NCBI GenBank assembly: GCA_002429965.1
Contig: DJBG01000065.1
Span: forward strand, 51,451 to 58,022
Length of the DNA: 6,572 nt
Source: Hungatella sp. UBA5982
GTDB taxonomy: Bacteria > Bacillota > Clostridia > Lachnospirales > Lachnospiraceae
Direction of reading: 5' to 3'
Shown: in pieces, positions 1-6,110 of the stretch
Position numbering within the stretch: position 1 is the stretch's first letter
Layout: the number at the start of each line of letters is the position of its first letter
Program-made: the position numbers and the translations under genes
Notes under the pieces: model-generated
Told to the model about the DNA's origin: nothing
The model's input: only the letters and a program-made list of their open reading frames with translations
The model's database searches: none

Positions 1-926
1 TCTTCAAATGTCATCTGCCAGTCAAAGCTTTCCGCCGGTTGGCGATCTCCCTCTTCCCTTTTCACCATCGTCTCCTTTGACTGCCTGAACTCCTTTTTCC
101 ATACGGCAAAAACTGTGAAAGCTGAGAAAGCACCGGTAATAGGCACCCCATACCAAAACTTCCGAATTCCTTCCATACCAAAAACCAGCCATAAAGCTGC
201 AGCCATACCAAGCATGGCTAACACCGGGATAAAGAAAACAGCTCCTTTCTCTTTTATATCAAAAAAACTATCCCTTTCTTCCATCTCTTCGTTTAAAGTG
301 TATGGAAGAGGAGAGACGCGGCTTTCTTCCGGATTGTGTTCTCTTTCCTGCTGGGGGATATTATCATCGCCCCCTTTTCCGCCGGAACAATTCTTACCGG
401 CAATTTCAAGGAGGTCCTTCATCCCGTAATTTTCCTTAAGGCTTTCCTGATAGAGTCCATAAGCCATTACTACGCATTCCTTATCCTGATGATTGACCTT
501 ACCCAGAAGATACCGCAGCAGCTCGGTCATTTCCCCAGGAAATCCTACTTGTCTTCCAGGAACAAGGCAAAGAGAGACCGTAAACTGCTCCGGTTCAACA
601 TAAATATATTCCGGTTCCAGAAGGATCTGTTTTTCTTTTAGTAAGTAAACTTCCAGCCTTTCCAGAATCCGCCCAATATCCCCTATTAACTTCTTAAGCT
701 CCTCCCCGCCAAGGCTATGATATTCAAGCACTCTGTTTAAAGGCTGCTTAGAAGTGATCTCATAATAATAGAATTTCCGGTTGTCCACCTGCTTTATATG
801 GAACTTCAGCAATCCTTCTATCCTGTTAGCCGCCATCATATGTATTTCATAACTTTCATATCCGGCCTCCTCTGGCTCCATGATCAAATAATTGTGCTTC
901 ATTTCCCGTCTGTATGCTGCCTTCAT
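1..926 (-). CDS. DUF6382 protein, probably with C-terminal FHA domain (partial, 3' end outside window)
   Basis: The frame is open for 308 codons from an ATG at 926 to the window edge, so the C-terminus is missing. The start is set by AGGAGG at 933-938, six bases before the ATG. Residues 1-175 look like DUF6382: an N-terminal MKAAYRREMKHNYL, then KFYYYEITSKQPLNRV (51-66), LLEPEYIYVEPEQFTVSLCLVPG (in two halves, 102-124) and an ECVVMAYGLYQ helix (150-160). A polar Gly/Glu/Pro-rich linker (178-228) follows, then two membrane segments (about 229-249 and 258-276) and a charged stretch ending in DWQMTF. In family members I recall, an FHA phosphothreonine-binding domain follows such a stretch; here that part is outside the window and is inferred. 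The gene begins one base after the pseudopilin stop, so it belongs to the pilus operon. Likely role: membrane-bound regulatory or scaffold protein of the Tad machine. DUF6382 call fairly sure; FHA unseen. Confidence -1.
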   Translation of the reverse strand, partial: MKAAYRREMKHNYLIMEPEEAGYESYEIHMMAANRIEGLLKFHIKQVDNRKFYYYEITSKQPLNRVLEYHSLGGEELKKLIGDIGRILERLEVYLLKEKQILLEPEYIYVEPEQFTVSLCLVPGRQVGFPGEMTELLRYLLGKVNHQDKECVVMAYGLYQESLKENYGMKDLLEIAGKNCSGGKGGDDNIPQQEREHNPEESRVSPLPYTLNEEMEERDSFFDIKEKGAVFFIPVLAMLGMAAALWLVFGMEGIRKFWYGVPITGAFSAFTVFAVWKKEFRQSKETMVKREEGDRQPAESFDWQMTFE

Positions 927-927
927 T

Positions 928-1317
928 TCATTCCTCCTGATTGATAAGAGTCAACATCCTTAAAAAATTCTCCGGGTCAAACACGCCCTGTTCCATTTCC
1001 AGCTTCCAGGTCCCCGCCCTTCCACATGCTTCCACCCGTTTGCCTGTTACAGGGTTTCCGGCCATCTTAATCTGAAACTCATATCTTTTCCAGGAAAAAG
1101 GGTTGCCGGCCCTTTGGGCTGCCCACACCGCCGCTTCATCCGGCGGCTCGGTCTCGTTATGGCGCAGCCTTTGTACAGACTCCTCCAATGCCATTGATCC
1201 CACAACTTCATCCCTCAGCCGGTAAGCAGCCTGAACGGAAACCATCAGAGCCCATAAAACAATTGCCATAACAAAAGCCGCCTCAATGGTATAGCTTCCC
1301 CGCAGTTTTCCCTTCAT
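928..1317 (-). CDS. Short TadE-like pseudopilin
   Basis: A 129-residue protein with a class III (type IV prepilin-like) leader: MKGKLRG then cleavage after G7, giving a mature N-terminus SYTIE with Glu at +5 (E12), followed by a hydrophobic helix (13-32). This G|SxTIEA pattern is typical of TadE/TadF pseudopilins, which the Tad prepilin peptidase processes. The remainder (33-129) is a small soluble, probably extracytoplasmic, domain I do not recognise, with a single Cys at 98. The start at 1317 is preferred over the in-frame ATG at 1338. It forms an ATGA overlap with the stop of the peptidase gene, which indicates translational coupling, and it puts seven residues before the cleavage Gly. The earlier ATG lies inside the peptidase gene. 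The gene is directly followed by the DUF6382 gene. Likely a minor pilus or tip component; whether it is functionally TadE or TadF cannot be decided. Confidence -1.
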   Translation of the reverse strand: MKGKLRGSYTIEAAFVMAIVLWALMVSVQAAYRLRDEVVGSMALEESVQRLRHNETEPPDEAAVWAAQRAGNPFSWKRYEFQIKMAGNPVTGKRVEACGRAGTWKLEMEQGVFDPENFLRMLTLINQEE

Positions 1318-1748
1318 AGGATCACCAGTCCTATCCACACAGGAACCAGAAATGGCAGAAACGGTACCGGTTTCTTTTTCACATCCCTTCCCCTCAGCCG
1401 GCCCCAGAGATAAATTCCACCGCAGACAATGCCATTTACAAAGATGCCATAGAACAATAACTTCAGGTTTAAACGTGCTCTCAGAAATAGGCCGCTGACT
1501 ACAAAAAACCAGCCATCTCCCATACCGATTGCCTCACCTGTTAATCGGCTCAAAAGAAGGAGTCCCACCCCCACCATGCAGCTTAACAGCCGTTCTACTC
1601 CAATATCTCCCTGTAAAAAAGCCAGAATTGCTCCGGCTATGCCTGCCGCCTGAAAAAGCCACACACTGACAGCTTTTTCTCTTCCGTCCTCCCAGGCAGC
1701 CGCCAGTAGAAATACTCCAAATAAGATTTTATTAATACTTTCCAGCAT
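1314..1748 (-). CDS. tadV: A24-family prepilin peptidase (TadV/CpaA type)
   Basis: A 144-residue polytopic membrane protein. It is an aspartic endopeptidase that cuts class III leaders after Gly at the cytoplasmic face of the membrane. The two catalytic aspartates of the A24 family are visible: D21 in AAAWEDGREKAVS, after the first membrane helix, and D78 in the GMGDGW motif (75-80), the family's GxGD signature. About five to six hydrophobic segments are present (near 5-20, 30-46, 52-68, 80-92, 95-113 and 127-144). The length suits the short TadV/CpaA subfamily; the larger PilD/GspO enzymes carry an additional N-terminal methylase domain. A ribosome site GGAGG lies seven bases before the ATG at 1748, within the 12-bp gap after the upstream pseudopilin gene. 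The gene sits between two TadE-like genes whose products carry matching G|SxTIE sites, its probable substrates together with the Flp pilin. Confidence -1.
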   Translation of the reverse strand: MLESINKILFGVFLLAAAWEDGREKAVSVWLFQAAGIAGAILAFLQGDIGVERLLSCMVGVGLLLLSRLTGEAIGMGDGWFFVVSGLFLRARLNLKLLFYGIFVNGIVCGGIYLWGRLRGRDVKKKPVPFLPFLVPVWIGLVIL

Positions 1749-1760
1749 AGAAACACCTCC

Positions 1761-2684
1761 CTATTGTGAACAGTAAGAGCACGCTCCTAAATGGCGGACC
1801 TGGGATAACGGAACCGCCTCCACATATGCCATGATAGAGGAGCAATTCCTGTCACTGTGATACCTCTCACCTGACGGCATAATGTATACACTGCCGTTTT
1901 CCTCTGCAAATCCGCCGCATCTGCTGCAGGGCTTATATTTCCCACCGGATAAATTACGGGCATTTTCCACTTCCTTAAATGGAATCTCTTGTATGTCATT
2001 GTATAAATAATGACATGTCCGCTGCCGATGGTATCTAGTACTCGCCTTTCCAATGTATACAAGCTCATCCTCCTGCCCTGTCTTCCCGCTGCTTCCTCCC
2101 TCCTGGCCGATCCAGGCTCTGCGGCAGCATCTGGCTGTCATGGGGATACTGCTTAAGCCAAAGACGGAAAAGGGAATTCTGACCCGGTAATCCATGATCA
2201 GATCAATGGTCTCTCCATCTCTTAAAACGGAAGAACGTACAAAAGATGTTGATTCAAGCCGTTCAAACCCCACCCGTCCCTCCACCCGTTTTCTCACATA
2301 GAGAAGGATTCCTTCCTCTGTCAATCCGTCTAAAAACTCCTCTGAAAAATCATTGATTCCTGTGGCCTTCAGCCTTTCTCCCAGTTCAAGCTGATGCAAT
2401 ACATAAGCATATCGGCTTACTTCCTCTCCTGCCGCTTCCAGGGCAGTTTGAATGCGCCTCCCCTCCTTCATCACCCCCATGGGAAGCATTAGGATCACCA
2501 TAAAAAACAGAAAGAGGGGCAGGACAAGGGCAGCCTCTATGGTCAGGCTCCCCTTTTTTCGGAAGCAGGAGGCAGATGATAATACCCTTTTTACAAGGAA
2601 TCCATATTTCGTGAAAGGGATTTGTACCTGGAGAGTAACAATTTTTTTATTATTTTTTTCTTGGAACTCCTTGAAAAAGGGCAT
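1761..2684 (-). CDS. TadE-like pseudopilin with two C-terminal HX4C...CX2C modules
   Basis: A 307-residue protein. An unusually long basic leader ends in FRKKG, with predicted cleavage after G45, giving SLTIE with Glu at +5 (E50) and a hydrophobic helix through about 69: a classic TadE-type prepilin signal. Residues 70-190 form the TadE-like ectodomain, ending in TARCCRRAWIG. A Gly/Ser/Gln linker (195-206) leads to two related modules. Module 1 is VYIGKA...RYH, with H219, C224, C253 and C256; module 2 is VYIMPSGERYH, with H276, C281, C302 and C305. Each fits VY...G.RYH-X4-C...CX2C, resembling small Zn-binding or disulfide motifs of the Ada-like kind. The ATG at 2684 is preferred: AAGGAGG lies nine bases upstream, while the ATG at 2690 would have only a three-base spacer and the ATG at 2729 has no ribosome site. 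Exported pilus or tip subunit is the likely role; ligand or metal unknown. Confidence -1.
   Translation of the reverse strand: MPFFKEFQEKNNKKIVTLQVQIPFTKYGFLVKRVLSSASCFRKKGSLTIEAALVLPLFLFFMVILMLPMGVMKEGRRIQTALEAAGEEVSRYAYVLHQLELGERLKATGINDFSEEFLDGLTEEGILLYVRKRVEGRVGFERLESTSFVRSSVLRDGETIDLIMDYRVRIPFSVFGLSSIPMTARCCRRAWIGQEGGSSGKTGQEDELVYIGKASTRYHRQRTCHYLYNDIQEIPFKEVENARNLSGGKYKPCSRCGGFAEENGSVYIMPSGERYHSDRNCSSIMAYVEAVPLSQVRHLGACSYCSQ
1770..2060 (-). repeat. Degenerate tandem Cys/His protein modules in pseudopilin C-terminus
   Basis: Two consecutive modules encode the same pattern. The first spans 1914-2060 and has VYIG, RYH, HX4C, then KPCSRC. The second spans 1770-1889 and has VYIM, RYH, HX4C, then ACSYC. 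The HX4C to CX2C spacing is 28 residues in the first and 20 in the second. The similarity is at protein level and diverged, so this is an old internal duplication, not a recent DNA repeat. The H/C/C/C arrangement would fit one metal ion or one disulfide pair per module. Confidence -1.
2642..2659 (-). repeat. Two A7 homopolymer runs near 5' end of pseudopilin gene
   Basis: On the coding strand the leader contains A7 (2653-2659), TAAT, then A7 (2642-2648), encoding E9-K-N-N-K-K-I15. Runs of this length can cause replication or transcription slippage. Both lie well before the G45 processing site, so a one-base change would destroy the protein. The frame is intact here. Confidence -1.
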
Positions 2685-2693
2685 GATCATCCA

Positions 2694-2700
2694 CCTCCTT
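2694..2700 (-). promoter_or_regulatory. Ribosome binding site that decides the pseudopilin start
   Basis: AAGGAGG reads on the minus strand, nine bases before the ATG at 2684 and three bases before the ATG at 2690. The spacing favours 2684. The farther ATG at 2729 lies upstream of this site and is excluded as the main start. Confidence -1.
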
Positions 2701-2724
2701 TCCTCTTTCTTGCCCTGTTGACTG

Positions 2725-2740
2725 GGCATAAAAGTATGCC
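2725..2740 (-). other. Small perfect hairpin in the operon's largest gap
   Basis: GGCATA-CTTT-TATGCC forms a perfect 6-bp stem with a 4-base loop. It lies seven bases after the DUF5702 stop codon and upstream of the ribosome site of the next gene. No U-tract follows it, so it is not an intrinsic terminator. It could be a weak RNA processing or stability element, or chance. Confidence -1.
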
Positions 2741-2746
2741 TGTCCC

Positions 2747-4633
2747 TTAATATGCTTTTTCTGTCCGAACTTCCACCGGATAGAAGGGATTATTTCCTCC
2801 GAAAAACATATGCCTTGATCTCACAGTTGCCCTTACCTCTGCCTGATAAACGCAGTGAACCATGTGAAAATCCGCTTGTTTCCTGCATAAGTTCATCTGG
2901 ATCATATCCATAAGCCGGTAGTGCTGCTGCCCAGGTTCTCCCAGAAAAAGAAGAAGCTTTAAATAGCCGGTATAACCAATTCCGTTTTCATCTTCCTTTC
3001 CGCCTGCACATGTTCCCGTTCTGCCTAATTCCAAAAGTCCGTCCAGGGATAGCCTCCAGGTATCCCTGGATTTAAGAAAAACTACCTTTTTTCCTTCTAA
3101 GAGCATTTTCACATCCACAATCGCTTCTCCAAGTGCCCAGATGCTCATAATAAAAAATGCTACAATTCCAGTAAGAGGGGCCAGGCCAACAGATCCGGTA
3201 ATAAGGCCGGCAAGAGCCATCGCCTCCTCCCGTTTCTGGCCATCTGAAAGAATATGAATTAAGTTCATGCCTTCTCTTATCATGAGAACATCTAATACCG
3301 TCTGCTTTAAGTTTTCCTCATCTGTTTTCTTCCCTGAAACCAGATACTCCAATTCGTACTTTACCTCCTTATCCTCCTCTGAGAGAAAGCTTGTGAGAAA
3401 GCGGTTGCAATACTCCCCAAACAGGATCCGGTCCATAAGGCCCGCCTCCAGCACCTGGCCTTCCCCGCAGGTGACGGAAGGAAAAGAATCGTCAGATAAA
3501 ATACCTTTGGATATTTCCTTTCCATCAGGCAGTACCAGGGATAAGAGCCCTGTCTGTATGAATCCTTCCACCTGTTCCAGAAGTCTCTGTTTTTCCGTGT
3601 CCTTCACCCCATTGGAATAAGAGAGAGAGGGGATATTTGCCTCATCCCATATTTCCCCTACAGAACCCCAAAGTTCGGACAGGTCCGGACCGTCATCCTC
3701 TTCATCATCATTGTCCCAGTTATCAATGATGCTCTCTACCTCAAAGGAACGTTCCTTTGCCTGTTCCATAACCTGTTTCATCTGTTCCATCTGCCCTGGA
3801 AGGGCCTCTATTTCCCTCCTTCGCTCTCCATCCTGATTAACATAGGATCCATAGCAGGAGGTATCACCGCTCAAAGCCTCACGAACTTCCTCACTTAATT
3901 CTTCCTGTGCCGCAGATAAGCCATTGTTGGTTTCGTTTATGCTGTTTTTTAAATCATCTGCCCTTTTCCCGTAAGTCTTTATAAGGGAAGGGATCCTGTT
4001 CATTTCCCGCTCCAGCCGATCAGCCTCTCTTCGAAATCCCGGACCGTCATAATCCTCGATTCTTTCATAAGCTGCCCGCCAGTAAGCTTTCTGCTGCTTT
4101 AAGGAATCATTGATATCCTCCAAAGCCCTTTCCAGCCGGACGGCTTCCCGTTCATTGTCACGGAAAGATCCGGATAACCGTTTCACTGCCCTTGCTTCCT
4201 TTAAGTTCTTAAGCAGGTCTTCCGCACCCTTTTCATCTGTCATATTTTCAAAGATTCCATACTTCATATAATCCAAAATCTCCTGTTTCAAATACTGTCC
4301 TCCCCCGTCGGTAATACGGAAAATCCCCACGGTATCTGCCTTTTCCATATCCATGGAATACCAGCCGGAGCTGTCCATATAAGGCTTCACGAATCCCTTC
4401 CATGCCTTTTCCACTTCATCATCACTCTCACATTCCAGAAGAAAGAGACGGTATTTTTCCCAGGCTTCTCTATGGTACCTGCTGAATACAGAGTCCATGG
4501 CAGAATCTGCCGCCAGCTTTAAATAGCTCCTGGATCCAGCAGTCCGTGCGGACTCTAAAAGCCCGCACATCAGGCTGAATATGCATAAAAGGGCTAAACT
4601 GAAAAACACTGTTACCTGTCCGCTTTTGCGCAT
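2747..4633 (-). CDS. DUF5702 protein, Tad pilus-associated (TadG-like N-terminus)
   Basis: A 628-residue protein. It begins MRKSGQVTVFFSLALLCIFS, one membrane helix (about 6-26) like that of TadG/TadE proteins, followed by LLESAR. That prefix, the DSVFSRYHREAWEKYRLFLLE segment just after it, and conserved C-terminal blocks (YELEYLVSGKKTDEENL near 426-442, EAIVDVKMLLEGKKVVFLK near 503-521, GYLKLLLFL and a final RLMDMIQ helix) match DUF5702 as I know it. The middle (about 140-300) is highly charged and helical, probably coiled coil. An Asp/Glu cluster follows at 304-317. A second hydrophobic region lies at about 471-508. The start at 4633 has AAAGAGG seven bases upstream and shares one base with the pilin stop (TGATG); the in-frame TTG at 4636 is too close to the ribosome site. 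DUF5702 genes sit in clostridial Tad loci; the exact role is unknown, but a membrane-anchored, mostly external scaffold is plausible. Confidence -1.
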   Translation of the reverse strand: MRKSGQVTVFFSLALLCIFSLMCGLLESARTAGSRSYLKLAADSAMDSVFSRYHREAWEKYRLFLLECESDDEVEKAWKGFVKPYMDSSGWYSMDMEKADTVGIFRITDGGGQYLKQEILDYMKYGIFENMTDEKGAEDLLKNLKEARAVKRLSGSFRDNEREAVRLERALEDINDSLKQQKAYWRAAYERIEDYDGPGFRREADRLEREMNRIPSLIKTYGKRADDLKNSINETNNGLSAAQEELSEEVREALSGDTSCYGSYVNQDGERRREIEALPGQMEQMKQVMEQAKERSFEVESIIDNWDNDDEEDDGPDLSELWGSVGEIWDEANIPSLSYSNGVKDTEKQRLLEQVEGFIQTGLLSLVLPDGKEISKGILSDDSFPSVTCGEGQVLEAGLMDRILFGEYCNRFLTSFLSEEDKEVKYELEYLVSGKKTDEENLKQTVLDVLMIREGMNLIHILSDGQKREEAMALAGLITGSVGLAPLTGIVAFFIMSIWALGEAIVDVKMLLEGKKVVFLKSRDTWRLSLDGLLELGRTGTCAGGKEDENGIGYTGYLKLLLFLGEPGQQHYRLMDMIQMNLCRKQADFHMVHCVYQAEVRATVRSRHMFFGGNNPFYPVEVRTEKAY

Positions 4634-4818
4634 CAATATACCTCTTTAGACTGGCTGTTGATTTCCTTGAATACATTATCAAGAAGAGTCGTTATCTGCT
4701 TTTTAAAAATAATGACAAGTCCGATTAGAACCACCAGAATCAGCACCACTTCAATAACACCTACTCCATCTTCTTCCCTTAAAAAATCTCTGATCTGCCT
4801 GTTTGCCGATGTCAGCAT
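4633..4818 (-). CDS. flp: Flp1-like type IVb pilin
   Basis: A 61-residue prepilin and probably the major structural subunit. A charged leader ending REEDG is followed by a G18|V19 cleavage site with Glu at +5 (VGVIE23), then one long hydrophobic helix (about 21-38) and a short polar tail (KKQITTLLDN to KEVY). The mature pilin would be about 43 residues, a normal size for Flp pilins. Classic Flp pilins have Glu-Tyr at +5/+6. Here +6 is Val, which suits the Flp1-like clostridial group rather than the proteobacterial one. A strong ribosome site (GGGAGG, seven bases before the ATG) lies in the 15-bp gap after tadC. The stop overlaps the DUF5702 start by one base. The expected processing enzyme is encoded downstream at 1314-1748. 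Only one pilin copy is seen in this window. Confidence -1.
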   Translation of the reverse strand: MLTSANRQIRDFLREEDGVGVIEVVLILVVLIGLVIIFKKQITTLLDNVFKEINSQSKEVY

Positions 4819-4833
4819 CCTTTCACCTCCCTT

Positions 4834-6096
4834 CTAATAAAATGCCAGGAACGCAGGAACCACGATCATGACCATGACCACTCCCAGCATCAGGAGCAGG
4901 GGCAGCAAAAGCTTGGTTCCAGCTTCTTCCCCCAGCTTTTTCGCCAGGTTCTTCCTTTGCTCAAAGGCTGAAACCATCTCAAGCTCCAAAGCAGGGCGAA
5001 GCTGCCTGCTTCCGTTTTTCTGGCTCTGTTCCAGAAGAGCGGAAAGCTTTATGTAGACCTGTAAGCCGCAGCGCCTTCCAAATTCACTGTAAGCCCGTCC
5101 TTCCGACAGCCCGCTGCCAAGCTGCCCTGCTGTTTTCACCATCTCTTCATACGCCGGGCGTACACTTCTTTTTTCCTGCCTTACCGCATCCTTATAGCCT
5201 GCTGCAATCCTCTCCCACGCTCCCCGGACCGTAAGGCCTGCCCCGATGTAGACCACCAGCTTGGAAACCACCTCAGAATAATCAAACAGCAATTGCTGCT
5301 CCCGTATCTTCGCCTGGCTTTTCCTGTCAAACTCTTCTTTTATGTGCAGAAGTGCCGCCAGTAAAAGCCCCAGTACCGGCAGTATCCGGTAATCAGTCTC
5401 TTCAGGCAGGAAATATGTCAGTCGTTTTCCTTCATAAGCTGATGGCAGTAACAGGTGCTCCTGCGTCTGCTGTTTAAGATCCATCTGACCTATCCACTGA
5501 AGAAAAGCAGCGGCGGCCTTTTCTTCCTGGGTGAGTGAGGGCGGGTAAACCGTCACTTTAAACTCAAATTGGCCTTCATGACCCCCAGCCTTCATTCTGG
5601 CCCTTAACCAGACCAGTTCTCCCTCTTCCGGTACTTCCTCATTGTGAACGATTCCAAAGGAATCGATCACCTGGGGATTATCAGACTCCCAGCTAATTCT
5701 AAGCCCATGATCTTCCAGACTGTTCTTTAAATTTAAGTTTCCTCTCACCTCCTCCATGGACTCATTTTCCCCCAGCATCTGCTTTATCAGCTCAGGCTGG
5801 ATCCTCTGAAACAGCTCCCTTGCTTCTTCTGCCCCATACTGCCGCTCCCTGACTGGGATTTTCATCAGTATCTTCCTATTACCATTCTCCCGGTCAAGCC
5901 CGGATACCAGAATATCGTATGTAGTTTCTCCCTGTCCCGGCTTTGCCCGTTTAAGCCCTCCTCCTTCAGACACCACCTGCCCCCCTGCTGCAAAAACCAG
6001 CTTCATGGCAACATATAAGGCAATCCCGGATACTGCACAGGCCGCCTGTACCCTTGTAAAAGGAAATCTCCATGTTCTGCTGCTCTTTCTTAACAT
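4834..6096 (-). CDS. tadC: TadC-like platform protein with extracytoplasmic Ig-like insert
   Basis: A 420-residue protein of the type II secretion F family, expected to pair with TadB as the inner-membrane platform acted on by the assembly ATPase. Visible order: basic N-terminus; TM1 (about 17-38); a soluble segment (about 40-236); TM2 (237-251); a helical cytoplasmic T2SSF region (about 262-390, with FDYSEVVSKLVVYIGAGLTV and ELEMVSAFEQRKNLAKKLGEEAGTK in two parts); and C-terminal TM3 (396-418). Within the soluble segment, residues 120-185 resemble an atypical bacterial Ig-like domain: ISWESDNPQVIDSFGIV, a LVWLRARM strand, and QFEFKVTVYPP. Ordinary TadC proteins have only a short loop between TM1 and TM2, so the insert is large. 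The start at 6096 has AAGGAG seven bases upstream and follows the tadB stop by 14 bp. A longer version from 6174 would mostly re-read tadB in another frame. Confidence -1.
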   Translation of the reverse strand: MLRKSSRTWRFPFTRVQAACAVSGIALYVAMKLVFAAGGQVVSEGGGLKRAKPGQGETTYDILVSGLDRENGNRKILMKIPVRERQYGAEEARELFQRIQPELIKQMLGENESMEEVRGNLNLKNSLEDHGLRISWESDNPQVIDSFGIVHNEEVPEEGELVWLRARMKAGGHEGQFEFKVTVYPPSLTQEEKAAAAFLQWIGQMDLKQQTQEHLLLPSAYEGKRLTYFLPEETDYRILPVLGLLLAALLHIKEEFDRKSQAKIREQQLLFDYSEVVSKLVVYIGAGLTVRGAWERIAAGYKDAVRQEKRSVRPAYEEMVKTAGQLGSGLSEGRAYSEFGRRCGLQVYIKLSALLEQSQKNGSRQLRPALELEMVSAFEQRKNLAKKLGEEAGTKLLLPLLLMLGVVMVMIVVPAFLAFY

Positions 6097-6103
6097 CTGT
6101 TCT

Positions 6104-6109
6104 CTCCTT
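6104..6109 (-). promoter_or_regulatory. Ribosome binding site that decides the tadC start
   Basis: AAGGAG on the minus strand lies in the 14-bp tadB-tadC gap, seven bases before the ATG at 6096. It supports the 420-residue tadC over a longer reading that starts inside tadB. Confidence -1.
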
Positions 6110-6110
6110 T

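Noticed and set aside
115..641. Plus-strand open frames of about 100 codons
   Set aside because: They lie opposite the DUF6382 gene, which has a clear ribosome site, family motifs and operon context. Their translations look like random Ser/Pro-rich sequence.
1318..1338. Earlier ATG for the short TadE-like protein
   Set aside because: It lies inside the peptidase gene with no good ribosome site. The ATGA overlap at 1317 is the more natural coupled start.
1787..2068. Minus-strand 93-codon frame inside the TadE-like gene
   Set aside because: It is out of frame with the Cys/His module region, and its product matches nothing I recognise. It is a shadow of the real gene.
2725..2740. Hairpin as a transcription terminator
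   Set aside because: The stem is only 6 bp, not GC-rich, and no U-run follows on the transcribed strand. The downstream genes clearly belong to the same pathway.
4470..4682. Minus-strand 70-codon frame spanning the pilin-DUF5702 junction
   Set aside because: It overlaps two well-supported genes in another frame and has no ribosome site of its own.
4868..5056. Plus-strand 62-codon frame inside tadC
   Set aside because: It is antisense to the conserved T2SSF and TM3 region, Ser-rich, with no supporting signal.
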